Shown one piece after another: positions 11,282 through 21,068 of a stretch of 43,222 nucleotides of DNA. This DNA is from Naegleria lovaniensis (taxonomy: Eukaryota; Heterolobosea; Eutetramitea; Acrasida; Naegleriidae): NCBI RefSeq assembly GCF_003324165.1, contig NW_025407851.1:482306-525527 (forward strand), in the 5' to 3' direction. Each line of letters begins with the position of its first letter. Positions within the stretch are counted from its first letter, which is position 1. The notes under the pieces are model-generated. The model made no database searches, was not told where the DNA came from, and worked only from the letters and a program-made list of their open reading frames with translations. Made by a program: the position numbers and the translations under genes.

Positions 11282-11590
11282 GATGTGTGTGTGCGATTGA
11301 AAGAGTGTGCAAATTGTTTGGGTGTGATCAATGATTTAAGACAGCAAGATTTTTTTTGTTGTGTTGGAATTGAAAAACATACTTTGGACTGTGTTTAAAA
11401 AGAGGCCAAGCAAGGACTAACAATGTCCTCAGGGTGAACTGATATGCGCATGTACTATCGGGATTTCATGTTTTTGCGACAAAGGCTTAACTTTTAAAGT
11501 GGATTGTTTGTTAAAGCCTCTCAGAAGTAACAAACTGGTTAGCATAATCTTTTACCCTGGTGACAGCCGTCTTACGATAATTACAAGAAC
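11282..11590. other. Intergenic region, no supported gene
   Basis: This stretch lies between the GST start and tRNA-Val. It presumably contains the GST promoter and the tRNA 5' flank. No open frame or repeat stands out. Confidence 0.4.
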
Positions 11591-11663
11591 GTCTTCATAG
11601 ATCAGTGGTTAGATCGCTCGCCTCACACGCGAGAGGTCCCGAGTTCGATCCTCGGTGGGGACA
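11591..11663 (+). tRNA. tRNA-Val (anticodon CAC), no intron
   Basis: The acceptor stem GTCTTCA pairs with TGGGGAC (including G-T pairs), followed by discriminator A at 11663. The anticodon stem CTCGC/GCGAG encloses loop CTCACAC, with CAC at 11624-11626. The T arm is CCGAG TTCGATC CTCGG. Total length is 73 bases. Confidence 0.94.
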
Positions 11664-11666
11664 AAA

Positions 11667-11679
11667 TTTTTTGTTTTTT
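11667..11679 (+). terminator. Oligo-T terminator of tRNA-Val
   Basis: Two runs of six T separated by one G start four bases after the tRNA, consistent with polymerase III termination. Confidence 0.7.
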
Positions 11680-11820
11680 GCTAAACAGCATGAATCAGAG
11701 CAGGTTGTTGACCTCATTCTTTTCAGCATGGTCGTGTTTTCGAATAACTTGGACGATTTGTTGAATACTAGGTTCTAGGATTGGACAGGCTGTTTTTTTT
11801 CAACTTGTTTAACGAAAAAA

Positions 11821-12865
11821 ATGAATTTTCTCTTACTTCCCGATGAGTTAGTCATTGCCATTTTGAAATATTTACTTCCTCATGAACGTTTTCATTGGAT
11901 CAAAACCAGGAATTCAAACATTATTTTCAATGAAATTTCTGTGGCTTGTACGATCATGTCATTAAATTCAGTAGTGATGAAATCCGAAAGGGTGATGGAA
12001 TTTTTGAATGAATTTTGGTGGAACGTCATGATGGAACGATATTGTAGCGATGGTGCGAAAAAGAAACCATTCGTGGATTCCTTGAAAATATTAAAACAGG
12101 AAATGATTAAGAAAAAGTGTATGAAGCGATGTGTGAACTTGTTTGTACATGCCTATAGAAAGTTAAATGAACTACCAACAATGAATAAGATTATTCAACA
12201 AGAGCAAGTAGTGATCTTGGGTGATGGTAGGTGTCTTGTATTTGACAAGATCAGAATATGACATTGATTATACACAGCGGGAGTGGGAAAATCAAGTATT
12301 ATCAATTTATTCGTGAGGGGAGTTTTTCAATCGTGTTTTGATCCCATGATCATTGAGAGTTATTTGAAACATGTTTGCGTTGACGGCAATGTTGGAGATA
12401 TTGGAGGATGTTGCATGGACTGATTCATGTATACGACACGCAAAATCTTTTATTTTGGTTTGTGCTGTGAATAACAAGTTGAATGCCAAGAATCTTGACA
12501 ATATTCTTCAACCTATATTCGAATTGAATGCTGATCCACAGAATTGTACCTTTATTTTCGCAATGAATAAGATTGATTTGGTTCATGAAGCATTTACAGA
12601 CATTGTTTACGATATCAATGAAATTGAGAATATTATATTTGGATTCATTAACAAGTATCAAATTGAACATTGTGCCATAATCGAAACAAGCGCAAAGAAT
12701 AACGTCAATATTTCTCTGGTTTTTGAAGAGTGTGTGAACATGAACCTTTCGAAGAGAAATACCTCTCGAAATATTGAGCTACTGCAAAAAGTTGTAAAGA
12801 TGGACAAGAAGGTTCTTAAACACCTGAGCCAAAATTGTCAAACCAAGCATTGTTTTCTTCAGTAA
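11821..12865 (+). CDS. F-box / Ras-like GTPase fusion, frame broken in the switch II region
   Basis: The N-terminus (LLPDELVIAILKYLLPHERF) looks like an F-box, the motif that docks proteins on Skp1-cullin ubiquitin ligases. A 51-base intron (12227-12277, GTAGGT...ACACAG) joins VVILGD to AGVGKSSIINLFVRG, giving an intact P-loop inside the GTPase domain. An effector-like FDPMIIESYLKHVCVDG follows. Around 12385-12395 the frame must shift by one base to continue as MLEILEDVAW, FILVCAVNNK, FAMNKID (the NKxD motif), ETSAKN (the SAK motif) and a CFLQ CAAX end. The DTAGQE motif is not recognisable and switch II looks about six residues short. As read, the frame would end near 12422. It could be a pseudogene, an assembly indel, or a nucleotide-binding protein without normal hydrolysis. 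Confidence 0.7.
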
Positions 12866-12892
12866 TTGTGTCTTGTTGATTTACTGTACAAC

Positions 12893-13035
12893 TATTCACG
12901 AGAACAATTTGCTAGGGTTAGAGAATTGTATTGTTGAATTGTCCACTGTATTGTTGAATTCCAAAATGATTTACACGATTCACGAGAACAATTTACTAGG
13001 GCTAGAAAGAATGGTATTGTTGAATTCCAAAATCG
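12893..13035. repeat. Two imperfect direct repeats between convergent genes
   Basis: A unit starting ATTCACGAGAACAATTT, then CTAGGG, and ending GTATTGTTGAATT occurs at about 12893-12940 and again at about 12979-13025. A third partial GTATTGTTGAATT lies between them. The repeats sit in the gap between the 3' ends of the F-box/Ras and amidase genes. Confidence 0.7.
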
Positions 13036-13095
13036 TGAGATTTATTGCAACATTCGAAAATTCACAAATTTGGAATGATGAAAAATCTCGTCAAA

Positions 13096-15248
13096 TCACT
13101 CACAACAATTCTTTGACAAGTCAGGAACAAAATCCGTATGACACTGGAATGCATGAGCGACCTTCAACACCAAACGTTCTGCATACTGTGGGCCCACAAC
13201 ATGTAGACCCATAAACTTTCCACACGGAACGGAAGCAGCTGGTAATTTCATCATATTCATTGGATATGTGTATTGACAAAACATCCACCAACGACGCATA
13301 TCAAATTCCTTTTCAAAATATGGAGATTGACATGGAGGTTTTGGTACAGAATGATGATTCTTGTCACTTGTTTCCAAATGAAATCCACATAATTGTTCAA
13401 CAATTTTTTCATCACGACAAGTTTCCAATTCTGCATCAATGGCAGTAATGGGAAGTGTGGGAGTGAGTAAAATGTCATATTTTGTGAAAAATTGTTGATT
13501 CATGAGAGCTGTCATGGTCGTTCGAGTCATTTCAGCACTATTCAAATCGTAAGCAGTGTAGGAACGTCCACGTGAAGCAACTTGTTGTAAATTTTCATCA
13601 ACTAGATGTTGATATTCTGGTTGAATTCGTTTGTTGAGAACGGTGGCTCCTCCCGTACACCACAATACTTTAAAGGATCCAAAAATGTCAAGATTTTCAG
13701 AATCTTTTTGGAAAGGTAGCTCTGGAACTTCCTCAACAATGGCTCCTAATTGTTCGAATACTTTGGCTAACATCATTTCATAAAAAAGTATTGGATTCAA
13801 AATTATATTTTGGTAGTATTATTTGATTCAACATAGGGCAGGAATAATACTATTAAGAATGGAATAATCTTGGAAAAAATTACTTACCTGCTTGTCGAAC
13901 GGCCTTCTCAATATCTGGATCACAATATGAAGAAAGAGAAAAATTCATTCCAATTCTCAAACCACGAATAGATCCTTCCAAATCATCACTGTATTTTCTT
14001 GGAGGTGAATCGTACAAATCGTTCACATTTTTTTGAGAATTCTCATTTCCACCATATGAAGAAGGATGAATTGAAAGCGGATCCCATGGATGAGGTTGAG
14101 CAATTATATCGAGAAAGAGAGCAACGTCTTTGATGGTCATGGCCATGGGTCCAATGTTGGCCATCGTTCCGAATGGAGAAGCAGGAGCGTGAGGAACCAT
14201 GGAAACTGTTGGCTATTATAATGATTGACGTCAATCATTAAAAATCATTTTGAAATGATTAAGGTTTGAGTAAATATTTAAAAAAAAATTATAAACATGT
14301 TTCAGAATTAATGTTCGATCGAGAAAAAAAGAAATGAACTTACCTTAATGGATGAAACCATGCACATCGAAGCTGGAATTCTTACACTACCAGCAGCATC
14401 CGAACCTGTTATTGATCATTCATTTTCGACAATAAAATTTTTCAAATAATATTTTTCACAAAAATTTCTTTTTGTTTTTCAAATTAGATCACTTACCAAT
14501 CGATAATGGTGCCATTCCCAATCCCAACGCAGCTGAGCTTCCTCCAGAACTTCCTCCACTCGATAAATTAAAATCGAATGGATTTCGAGTAATTCCTGTC
14601 ATGGGTGACAAGGTTACTCCTTCCCATCCAAATTCTGGACTTGTCACTTTTCCAATGAAAATACATCCTGCTTTTCTGGCATGTTCCACACTTGGAGAAT
14701 CGACTTGATCGATCAATGCTTGTTCGTTATTTCCAGATAATTCAAGTCGTTGAGTGGTATAAGCTTTGGAACCGAAACAAGTTTTCCAGCCCTTTATAAA
14801 AAAATTGAAAATATAATGTTGTGAAAATATGAAAAGATACGAACCTTGACAGTAAGTAAATCTTTAACACTCACTGGAATTCCATCCAATGGTAATGGAT
14901 TTCCATTCAAATATCTCTCTGTTTTCAGAATTAAATAATATTTTTCATCAAATTTTTGACAAGTGATATGGTTCATCATCATGACAAGAAATTCATCACA
15001 ATAACACTACCTTCCGACTCCTCAGCTTGCTTTAATAATTTTTCCTTCTCCTCTACAAAACAATAGGCATTCACCTTGTCATTCACTTGTTGAATTCTTT
15101 CAAGAATATCCTGAACGACTACTTTTGGAGAAAGTGTTTTGGATCGATACGCTCGGAGAAGCTCATCGGCTGTCCAGAAACAAAAACGACGTGTCAAGGA
15201 AGTGTTGTTGGAAGGGTGCCACATTTTTTTTTGCTTTTTGTAAAACAT
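13096..15248 (-). CDS. Amidase-signature family hydrolase (six exons)
   Basis: Exons on the minus strand are 15248-15011, 14918-14845, 14791-14497, 14405-14344, 14212-13888 and 13766-13096. All introns are GT-AG and 53-131 bases, and the joined frame is 554 residues with no stop. The catalytic Lys lies in GIPVSVKD (exon 2). The Gly/Ser-rich signature NLSSGGSSGGSSAALG (exon 3) carries the two serines of the Lys-Ser-Ser triad. GSDAAGSVRIPASMCMVSSI continues over a splice site into KPT, the usual block after it. Members hydrolyse amides, including glutaminyl-tRNA substrates and fatty-acid amides. The length and divergent C-terminus resemble bacterial and eukaryotic general amidases or FAAH rather than GatA; I cannot name the substrate. 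ATG 15224 is an alternative start. No signal peptide is seen. Confidence 0.93.
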
Positions 15249-15377
15249 GATATAGGCTCATGGTGGTGTGAAAGTTCAGATGTCAAGATTTCGAAAAACT
15301 AATGTTGAAGAGGTTATTGTAAATTTCAAAATGATTCAATATCTAAATGTTTGTTGTGGTACGTGTCAATGCGATTA

Positions 15378-16717
15378 TTATTGAATGTCAATGACAATTT
15401 TTCCAACAGTTCGTTGAGATTCGATTTGTAAATGAGCTTGTCTTAACTGATCCAAACTGAAAAGAGTCAAAGGTATCTTTTCAAACATTCTATTTTCCAA
15501 AATCACATGTCGAATCAGTAAATTCAAATCCACAACATTCTTACCCAACACATTACTTAAATAAAATCTTGGATAATTTGACGAAAAGGATTTCAACTTG
15601 TTCATGGTCACAAATGCTCCAACTTTAAAAATGTTGGACAAGTTGAGTTCTGGTTACGTTGTTGGAGGAGAAATGGTTGTGTACACAGTGAATGGATCGG
15701 CATCTTTGCATGTCAAATGTCTACAAACATCATCGTAATAATAATAACCTCCAACACAATCGAAAACAAAATCCACATAACTTATATCCTTATAGGTCGA
15801 TTTGAGAAGTTGACAAATACTTGGTAATTCTGAAGAGTCCTCATGGATCAAATTCTGGCCATATTTAGAGGATGTTTTTGAGTAATCAATAATTCCATCT
15901 GCTCCCAACGATTTCACAAATTCAGCATTTCTCTCAGAACACACTGCATACACTTTGATGTTGAAATAACGTTGCAAGAAGGATTTTGCAATCAGGACTG
16001 CCATTGAGCCAACTCCTATTCATGACATTACAAATCCATAATAAATTATTTTGGATGTGTTCAATAATTCAAGAAATTATTTCATAACCAGGTTGAGACA
16101 TGTAAAACCCATTCGTATCCATCATAAAACGTCATGACACACATACCTCCTGAAGCTCCAATAATTAACATTCGAATCTCCTTCTTGTTTTCATCACTTT
16201 CTGGAACAGGATCTGAAATTTTTCCAGACTCGAATGCCAATTTCCCCTCTCGATCAATGACTTGTCCAAGAGAAGGATGTTTTCGAAACATTTCCAAAAC
16301 CGTACATCCCACCAATGGAAACGCACAAGCTTGTTGAAAAGTTAACTCGATTGGTTTCAATACAATTTCGTCTTGTTCAAAACAAGTATATTCAGCATAG
16401 GTTCCTGTTCTCTTGCCAGACAAACGTCCTGTCACTTCATCGCCAACCTTAAATCGTGTGACATTTTTCCCAATCTTTTCAACAATGCCACTCCCGTCTT
16501 TTCCTAAAACACATGGAAATTCAAGACTGTATAACATTTTCATGGCTCCTTTTCGTAATTTGTAATCGACAGGATTCACTGAAGAGGCTTTCAATTTAAC
16601 CAAAACTTCATTTTCATTCGGTTCGGGAAGGGTCAAATCATTCCGAAGAATAAAATCCGGTTCTTCACAATAGTTTTCAATAATTTGGGCTTTCATGATG
16701 GCAGTAATAGATGGCAT
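15378..16717 (-). CDS. Zinc-independent MDR oxidoreductase (quinone reductase-like), internal in-frame stop
   Basis: Exon 1 is 16717-16147 and exon 2 is 16015-15378; the 131-base intron starts GTATGT. The N-terminal GroES-like domain has VLVKLKASSVNPVDYKLRKG and FPCVLGKDGSGIV, family hallmarks of quinone oxidoreductase-like MDR enzymes without catalytic zinc. The join restores the nucleotide-binding motif GASGGVGSMAVLIAK. VYAVCSERNAEFVKSLGAD and VDFVFDCVGG follow. A TAA at 15654-15656 lies in frame after ISPPTT, yet the same frame continues with a good family C-terminus (LFSLDQLRQAHLQIESQRTV then GKIVIDI). I found no intron that removes the stop and keeps frame. Either it is a nonsense lesion or assembly error, or the gene is truncated. 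MKAQ at 16696 is an alternative start. Confidence 0.8.
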
Positions 16718-16986
16718 GGTGAATATTCAAATACGTGTGTAGTGTCTTTTTTTTGTTTGAAACGGGAGTGTTGCATGAAATGTTCCTGAAATAGACTCCT
16801 TATTTACGGAGACTTGTTTGTCATGAAGTTAGTACGCTCGCGTCAATACTCGGTTTCCAGGTGCATTCCAACTGAATTATGCTTCCTGATGACAAGTATG
16901 CGCTCTGAGATGTTTAACGAAACACCCTTTGAACTGTTTTGAGGTTCCCTGCATGCAAGAACACATTTACAAAGAACAATAAAAAA

Positions 16987-17969
16987 ATGTCCAAAAGAGC
17001 CATTGATGATGTTATTTCTGGAGATGATGATGATGAAAATGTTTCAGAGAACTCTTCGGAGAAAAACCATTAAACAAGAGAAAATTAAATAACGAGGAAT
17101 CCTGTGAAAGCGATGATGAAGAAGAGGACAGTAATTCTGAGCAAGAATCCCAAGATTCCGATGAAGATAGCCTACAGTTAAAAGAATATCTAACAAATGC
17201 CATTAATAATAATTATATTTATAGAGATGAAGATCCTGTAAAAACAAATCCAAATTTCGTTCCAGGCGGAACATTGAAAACTCTCCTCAATGAACAACCT
17301 GAAGAAGTTATTGAACTCATACTATCGTTTATGCCAATACATAAGTGTGTTGGTTGTTCGAGAGTTTCAAGGAAATTCAGACAAGTTTGGTTGAGAATGC
17401 CTTGTGGAATTGTTGCTACTTGCGAAATGCAATTAGCTAAATACATGAACACACATTCGGATAGAGAAGTTTTATTGAATTCATTTGTTGAAATGAAGGG
17501 ACAAGCCCTTTATATGATAAATAGAGCGTTTGATAAATCGGAAAAGGAACAACGAAAGAAATTGCATCAAAAAGCACTGGAAGCAGGAAAAATAGAAGTT
17601 CTCAAATTAATGGAACGAGCAAAAATTAGTGATCCCGATAGATTTGAAAAAGTGAAACACATTTTCCAAAAGATGCAACAATACGACGTGAGAGATCGTC
17701 ACGATTATCACAGAGACACTCTAATTTGGTATGGAAAAAGTCTTGTTATTAAATTCGAAAAGGGTGGACGTATTGATTATATTCTGAAGCATTATGTAGA
17801 TAGTGGAAGTGGTTACAATGAAAGTGAGGGCGATTGTACAGCTGGATTGTTACAATCGTTGGGAGCTTCAAAAGATGACATTCTTTGGATTTTGAATCTA
17901 ATTTTTGATAAAAAGACAGTTCATTACAGATTGGAAGGATTAATAGACGCTGAAGAGATTTCATGGTAA
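16987..17969 (+). CDS. F-box protein with acidic N-terminus, one-base frame break
   Basis: ATG 16987 opens MSKRAIDDVISGDDDDEN, an acidic start that ends at a TAA after 28 codons. The frame two bases over is open from about 17045 to 17969 and continues the same character (KRKLNNEESCESDDEEEDS). One extra A in the A-run near 17073 (five to six) would join the frames as SSEKKPLNKRKL, so a missing base is likely. An F-box-like motif follows (EQPEEVIELILSFMPIHKCV then SRKFRQVW, about 17290-17390). The remaining 190 residues are helical and charged, with no domain I recognise. Expected role: substrate adaptor of an SCF-type ubiquitin ligase. The alternative is that the long frame starts at an internal Met after the F-box, which I consider unlikely. 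Confidence 0.7.
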
Positions 17970-18127
17970 TATATTATAGTAACTATAATGTTAAGAGTTT
18001 TGCATGCACTAAAATTTAGAAAATATAATTATATGAACAAAGATCGTCTGATGAATGAAGTTATTTATTTACTATTTACAATGGTTTTGGTGAATGTGAA
18101 ACACCTCTTCATTTCCAAGTTTAAGGA

Positions 18128-18472
18128 TTACCAATGAGGCTTTCTCTTGCAACGACAACCAATTTGGCATCCATACTTGTCTTTCAAATATCCATATTTA
18201 CAATATCTCCAACAACGATAGTATTTACATGGTCTTCTCTTGCAACGACAAGTTTTACATCCATAATGGTCATAAACATATCCCCATTTACAATATTTGT
18301 AACAGTGTCTTCTACGGCAACGCCATCTGTGATGATAACTGGAGGCTTGAGCTTTGACGAATGATTCTTCTTGTTGCATGAATGTAATCAAAAGCATGGA
18401 AGCAACGATGGCTAACAGAACGAGACCACCACTGAGGAGACGGATTCTTTTAGTGGTTTGAATAGAAAGCAT
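18128..18472 (-). CDS. Antistasin-like secreted Cys-rich peptide, copy 1
   Basis: This 114-residue protein has an N-terminal hydrophobic signal (GGLVLLAIVASMLLITF) and a mature part with two antistasin-type modules. Module one has the spacing C-x4-C-x3-C-x6-D-x3-C-x2-C-x-C (ending GYVYDHYGCKTCRC). Module two is C-x4-C-x3-C-x6-D-x3-C-x3-C-x-C (CKYGYLKDKYGCQIGCRC). This matches the leech antistasin/hirustasin fold, small disulfide-rich domains that often inhibit serine proteases. The mature peptide is strongly basic (many Arg/Lys) and rich in Tyr and Trp, unlike typical inhibitors. The same length and layout are found at 19572-19916, and a third relative lies between them. A role in inhibition or in binding acidic surfaces is only inference. 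Confidence 0.8.
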   Translation of the reverse strand: MLSIQTTKRIRLLSGGLVLLAIVASMLLITFMQQEESFVKAQASSYHHRWRCRRRHCYKYCKWGYVYDHYGCKTCRCKRRPCKYYRCWRYCKYGYLKDKYGCQIGCRCKRKPHW

Positions 18473-18960
18473 TGTGTTTTGATTTTGTTTTTTTTAATTG
18501 TTGAATACAGAGTTAAAGTGAGATTTGGTGAAATTTATTTAGTTTTGGAAACTGTCGCCATTTCACTGAAATGGTAATTGACTTGATGAGGAAGTTTTTA
18601 ATTTTCCATTTTTGAACAATGAAGTGGAATTATGCAAGGAGATGACAGAAGAGTTCGGTTGCAATGTTCTATAACAGAAATATTCAAGAGCATGAACTTT
18701 GGATATCGATGCATTGATTTCATTGAATATCTGCAAAAGGACACTATTTCATTAAGTAACTTTTCAAATATATTTTCAGTGTATTTGAAATGCAATGGAA
18801 AGAACTTCTTTCTCATGGCTGTTGTATAAATTTCAGAGCTGTTCCTTCAAACACCAACCTTCAAGGATGCTATTCAAACAATACAAGAAGTTTCGTTCAA
18901 TCTTAATATGAATGAGATTCGAATCGAAATTTCACAACATTTATTTTGCATTCATAGGTT
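18473..18960. other. Intergenic region between antistasin-like copies
   Basis: This stretch holds the upstream region of copy 1 and the downstream flank of the middle copy. Small open frames on both strands show no Cys pattern or other domain, so I support no gene here. Confidence 0.4.
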
Positions 18961-19405
18961 TCAAATAGGTCTCACACGACAAGCACATCCAATTTGACAA
19001 CCATTCCCATCTCTTTGATAGCCATATCTGCAATGATTTCTGCAATGGAACATTAGACATCTTCTTCTTCTTCTGCAACGACACGTTCGACGTCCATGAG
19101 CATCGTACTCATAACCATGTCTGCAGTAAATTAAACATGTAACTCTTGGGCATTGGAATATGTGCTGGCAAAGTTTGGATCATTCTTTGTGATTTTACCT
19201 TGCCTTGATCATTTACTGTAAGGAGTAAAGCGAGTAGCAGGATCCCTCCGCTATGTACAAAAGTTCTTCTTGGGAAGTACTGGAATTTATTCCTCTCAGG
19301 TTGGAGTGTTCTTTTTTGAAATTTACACGGGAACTTTGCAAACTGTTTTGCACAACGTTTAAAAGTTGAATATGGAATTTTGTCGTTTTGAGAAGTTTTA
19401 GTCAT
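18961..19405 (-). CDS. Antistasin-like secreted Cys-rich peptide, middle copy, divergent
   Basis: The first part (19405 to about 19199) has a hydrophobic segment (HSGGILLLALLLTV). The second part (19164-18961) has two antistasin modules: CRHGYEYDAHGRRTCRC, in which the central Cys is replaced by Arg, and CRYGYQRDGNGCQIGCACRV. The two parts are in different frames. They join cleanly if 19165-19198 (34 bases, GTAAAA...CCAG) is an intron, giving 136 residues. That would be shorter than any other intron here, so a frame lesion is the alternative. The N-terminus before the hydrophobic segment is longer than in the other copies. The lost Cys also suggests relaxed constraint. Confidence 0.6.
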
Positions 19406-19571
19406 CTTGTTTAAGGATACTCAATGTCAGATCCACCAACACTGAAAAATTTAATATTCAGGCTTTGTGGTTACAGTGATTCTATACCAAAGCACAGTTT
19501 TTGCAACAGAAAGTTAATATGTTGAAGATGGTTTATTCTTTACAACAGAATTTAACCAACGTTTAATCTTT

Positions 19572-19916
19572 CTACCAAGGTCTTCTTTTGCAACGACATC
19601 CTAGTTGGCATCCCCAACGATCTCTAACATAACCATATTTACATGGAACAAAGCAATAATAAACACGACATCTTCTTCTCTTGCATTGACACGTTCGGCA
19701 TCCCCATCGATCATACACATATCCCCATTTACAATATTTTCGACAATAATGTCTTCTTGGGCAAGGCCGTCTGCGATGATAACTTGATTGTGCTTGAACC
19801 AAAGACGAGGAATCCTCGTGGGAGAAGAAGGAAAGGAAGAGAATTACTGAGAGTAATGAAAGGAGAAGTAAACTTCCAGTGAGGAATGATGATCTTCTTG
19901 AATGGAAATGAAACAT
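19572..19916 (-). CDS. Antistasin-like secreted Cys-rich peptide, copy 2
   Basis: ATG 19916 gives 114 residues, exactly the length of the copy at 18128-18472, which supports this start over ATG 19982. The signal segment is SLLLLSLLSVILFLSFF. The two modules are CKWGYVYDRWGCRTCQC and CKYGYVRDRWGCQLGCRC, with the antistasin Cys spacing and the conserved Gly-Tyr and Asp. The mature part is very basic (RRR and RRH runs). Its signal sequence differs from copy 1 while the modules are alike, pointing to duplication followed by divergence of the N-terminus. All three copies are on the same strand within 2 kb, a tandem family. Confidence 0.8.
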   Translation of the reverse strand: MFHFHSRRSSFLTGSLLLLSLLSVILFLSFFSHEDSSSLVQAQSSYHRRRPCPRRHYCRKYCKWGYVYDRWGCRTCQCKRRRCRVYYCFVPCKYGYVRDRWGCQLGCRCKRRPW

Positions 19917-20246
19917 TTTGTTGATTTTTGTTTGAGTGAGATTTGAACGAATGTGAATAGTAATTAAATTCACTTGGCACATTAATATTAAAATGGTAAC
20001 GTTCCATTTTGAATGTGTTGGATATTGATCATGGTTTTGGATGAGATCATGTTCGGTTCAAGAGTTCACAACAACTCGAGAAATGAAATCAACTAGAAAG
20101 GAAATAATGCGAAAAAGATAATACTGTTTCGTTCTGGTGTTTTGCATTCATACAACAAAGTAGTAACCATAGTTCGTCCATACTCAAGTTCTGAACAAAT
20201 CTTGGTTACTAACTGTTGTTTCCTTTCCTCTCCTCTTTGTATAAGG

Positions 20247-21068
20247 TTATTCCTCCATCTTGTCTCCACCTTGACTTGTACCCACACTCGCAACATTGGC
20301 TCCAGTCAAAGGATTGTAAGTCACGTTCTCGCTACCTGCAACAGGAACACTCTTGGAAGGACCCTCTTGCGCCATACTCGTTGTTTCTTGTTTTGCATCT
20401 AATAAGGCGTCCAAATGAGCGGTTAAGGGATGAACAATTTGAGCCATAGGATTGGTCATGACTTCAAACGGATGAGGATGAGTGGGAGCATGTTCTTTGG
20501 CCCATTTCAAACAATCTTCAAGAGTGGACAATTCTTCATCATTCATTCGTTCTCGAAGCAGTGGAAAGACATCATCCTCTTCTTCCTTCATATGCTCTTG
20601 TTCAAGTTGAATGAATTTCCGAACACATTTATCATAGACTTTCCAGTCCAACTCAGTTTTAGGTTCATTCTGTTCTAAAAAACGAAGCATCTCCTTATGG
20701 ATCAAATCATCTAACAAGTTTTTTCGGTAGATCAATTGACCCTCCGTTTGTCCCAACTTTTCCAATAACATGGGATACAAGTATCGTTCCTCTGCACTTG
20801 CATGTTTGCAAACTTGTTGTGTGATTTTTCGGACGAGTTGAAGCTTTGCTTCTTGAGTGTTATCTTTTCCTTGTAAATAATCTTGAAACATGTCCTTTAC
20901 TTCGGTATGATCACGTAGTAAATAACGCAAGCCATCAATGCTCAAGTTGGAGAGGACACTCGGTAATTCAGTTTGAGGAGCATCAATATTGGGATCTGCC
21001 TGAGCGATGGCCACAATCCGATTTAGAGGTTTGTTGTTCTTGGGTTCGAGATATGTCGAATGATACAT
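20247..21068 (-). CDS. Hemerythrin (HHE) domain protein
   Basis: This single-exon gene encodes 273 residues. Metal-ligand-like motifs appear in the expected order: RDHTEVKDMF (His, helix 1), CKHASAEERYLYP (His and Glu, helix 2), LIHKEM (His, helix 3) and EHMKEEEDDVFP (His with acidic residues, helix 4). HAPTHPHP follows. Hemerythrin domains bind a di-iron centre and carry or sense O2, NO or iron. The protein has about 50 residues before the domain and a Ser/Thr/Gly-rich tail, with no signal peptide, so it is probably cytosolic or carries an unrecognised organellar signal. Hemerythrin-type proteins are known in Naegleria relatives. The gene converges with nothing close and has a long 5' gap. 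Confidence 0.88.
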   Translation of the reverse strand: MYHSTYLEPKNNKPLNRIVAIAQADPNIDAPQTELPSVLSNLSIDGLRYLLRDHTEVKDMFQDYLQGKDNTQEAKLQLVRKITQQVCKHASAEERYLYPMLLEKLGQTEGQLIYRKNLLDDLIHKEMLRFLEQNEPKTELDWKVYDKCVRKFIQLEQEHMKEEEDDVFPLLRERMNDEELSTLEDCLKWAKEHAPTHPHPFEVMTNPMAQIVHPLTAHLDALLDAKQETTSMAQEGPSKSVPVAGSENVTYNPLTGANVASVGTSQGGDKMEE

